From positions 1-6,687 of the forward strand of contig JAJDEK010000223.1 in assembly GCA_029259875.1 (NCBI GenBank): a stretch of DNA of 6,687 nucleotides. The letters run 5' to 3'. Origin of the DNA: Planctomycetaceae bacterium. Lineage in GTDB: Bacteria > Planctomycetota > Planctomycetia > Planctomycetales > Planctomycetaceae. Numbering within the stretch: the stretch's first letter is position 1; every line of letters begins with the position of its first letter. Positions 5,588-6,687 of this stretch are shown piece after piece. Below the pieces are notes generated by a model. That model made no database searches. It was not told where the DNA came from and saw nothing but the letters and a program-made list of their open reading frames with translations. The translations under genes and the position numbers were made by a program.

Positions 5588-5625
5588 TGTTACAAAATTC
5601 AATTTAAAAACAAGAACTCGAAGCT

Positions 5626-6687
5626 ATGAACCGCCGTGTTGTCATTACAGGAATTGGCGCTATTACTCCCTTGGGAAAAACTGTGGAAGATACCTGGAAA
5701 GCGCTCCAGGAGTCCAAGTGTGGGGTTTCTGAGATCACTCACTTTGATGCCTCCAATTTTCCGACTCGCTTCGCAGCAGAAGTACAAGACTTCCATCTGG
5801 AAGACTATGTAGACAATCCGGATCGCTTTGAACATTCTGGGCGCAACATTCGCTACGCCATCGGCGCAGCAACGCAGGCTGTCAAAGATTCTGGAATTCT
5901 GGATGACGATTTTGACCCTGCCACTTTCGGTGTCTACCTGGGCGCAGGCGAAGGGCAACAAGACTTCTATCAGTTTATGAAGATCATCGCACAGGCTCAA
6001 AATGATGGGGAGGTCGACTTAGAAAAGTTTACCAAAGTGGGACTGGAGCAGCTTAATCCGCTCTTTGAACTTGAACAAGAACCAAACATGCCCGCCGGGC
6101 ACTTAGCCAGTCTATTCAATGCACAAGGACCCAACCTGAATTGTTTGACCGCCTGTGCCGCCTCTAGTCAGGCAATTGGTGAAGCATCTGAACTGATTCG
6201 TCGTGGCGACGTGGACATTATGCTTTCGGGCGGTGCACACAGCATGATTCATCCGTTTGGTGTGACCGGCTTCAGTTTGCTGACAGCACTTTCCACACAT
6301 AACGAAGATCCAGCCAAGGCATCGCGTCCCTTCGACCGTAACCGTGATGGTTTCGTGCTCGGTGAAGGAGCGGGCATGATGATTCTGGAAGATCTGGAAC
6401 GAGCGCAAAAACGAGGTGCCAAGATTTATGGAGAACTCGTTGGCTACGGTTCCAGTGCAGACGCTTATCGTGTCACCGATATTCATCCTGATGGACGCGG
6501 GGCGATCAAGTGCATCCAAATGGCTATGAAACATGCGAATGCCAACCCGGAAGATATTCACTATATCAACGCTCACGGAACAAGTACTGCGGTCAACGAT
6601 AAAGTAGAAACAAAAGCCATCAAGGGAGCATTAGGCGAAACGGCTTATCAAGTTCCTGTCTCCAGCATCAAAAGTATGATGGGACAT
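5626..6687 (+). CDS. fabF: FabF-type 3-oxoacyl-ACP synthase (KAS II), C-terminus cut off by window edge
   Basis: The frame opens with MNRRVVITGIGAITPLG, the classic ketosynthase start, and stays open for 354 residues to the window edge. It should condense malonyl-ACP with an acyl-ACP to extend the chain by two carbons. Catalytic Cys177 lies in LTACAASS, the first catalytic His317 in NAHGTST, and Lys349 plus the second catalytic His354 in SSIKSMMGH, which is the last codon in the window. FDRNRDGFVLGEGAG (236-250) is also characteristic. All catalytic residues are thus present and only about 60 residues appear missing. The region between about 108 and 155 is longer than in E. coli KAS II, placing the Cys about 14 residues later. 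No loss-of-Cys signature of a chain-length-factor partner is seen. The Shine-Dalgarno is weak, with GAAG only two bases from the ATG. Confidence 0.93.
   Translation, partial: MNRRVVITGIGAITPLGKTVEDTWKALQESKCGVSEITHFDASNFPTRFAAEVQDFHLEDYVDNPDRFEHSGRNIRYAIGAATQAVKDSGILDDDFDPATFGVYLGAGEGQQDFYQFMKIIAQAQNDGEVDLEKFTKVGLEQLNPLFELEQEPNMPAGHLASLFNAQGPNLNCLTACAASSQAIGEASELIRRGDVDIMLSGGAHSMIHPFGVTGFSLLTALSTHNEDPAKASRPFDRNRDGFVLGEGAGMMILEDLERAQKRGAKIYGELVGYGSSADAYRVTDIHPDGRGAIKCIQMAMKHANANPEDIHYINAHGTSTAVNDKVETKAIKGALGETAYQVPVSSIKSMMGH

Noticed and set aside
6112..6576. Minus-strand open frame of 154 codons, rich in His and Cys
   Set aside because: It is antisense to the conserved catalytic core of fabF, so its length is explained by the constraint on the real gene.
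1..6687. CRISPR array, tRNA, rRNA, insertion sequence or phage genes
   Set aside because: No regularly spaced repeats, cloverleaf-like sequence, transposase or integrase motif was seen on either strand.

Overview
The window reads as chromosomal DNA of moderate GC from a planctomycete, possibly a Gimesia-like member. Two points support this: a secreted DUF1549-type protein at the left edge, a family greatly expanded in Planctomycetes, and a fabZ-fabG-ACP-fabZ-fabF gene order with long spacers. The assignment is inferred from protein families; no rRNA or other marker gene is present.

Left part (1-2341). A DUF1549 protein gene runs off the left edge on the minus strand and has a signal peptide. 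After a 431-bp AT-rich gap comes a divergent plus-strand gene for a classical short-chain dehydrogenase/reductase (SDR). Its stop codon lies six bases from the stop codon of a convergent minus-strand gene for a PilZ-domain protein, a likely c-di-GMP binder.

Middle spacer (2342-2894). This 553-bp region has no large gene but is not featureless. It holds a 16-codon micro-ORF behind a near-perfect Shine-Dalgarno, an overlapping 11-codon ORF, a perfect 10-bp hairpin directly after them, and further palindromes (AAACCGGTTT and GAATCGA/TCGATTC) in the stretch leading into the next gene.

Right part (2895-6687). Five plus-strand genes make up an almost complete type II fatty-acid or polyketide elongation module: a FabZ-type dehydratase, a FabG-type ketoreductase, an unusually long acyl carrier protein, a second FabZ-type dehydratase and a FabF-type ketosynthase that runs off the right edge. 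Together they could carry out condensation, ketoreduction and dehydration on a carrier encoded in the same cluster. No enoyl reductase is seen in the window, so reduction of the double bond would need an enzyme encoded elsewhere, or the product could stay unsaturated. The genes are co-directional but separated by 74, 199, 162 and 184 bp. Three of these spacers contain hairpins, including a terminator-like one between fabG and the ACP gene and a 54-nt imperfect hairpin after the ACP gene.

The least ordinary items are the roughly 47-residue insertion in the ACP, the paired dehydratase paralogs flanking fabG and the ACP gene, the hairpins bracketing the ACP gene, and the micro-ORF locus. No CRISPR array, tRNA, rRNA, transposase or attachment site was recognised.
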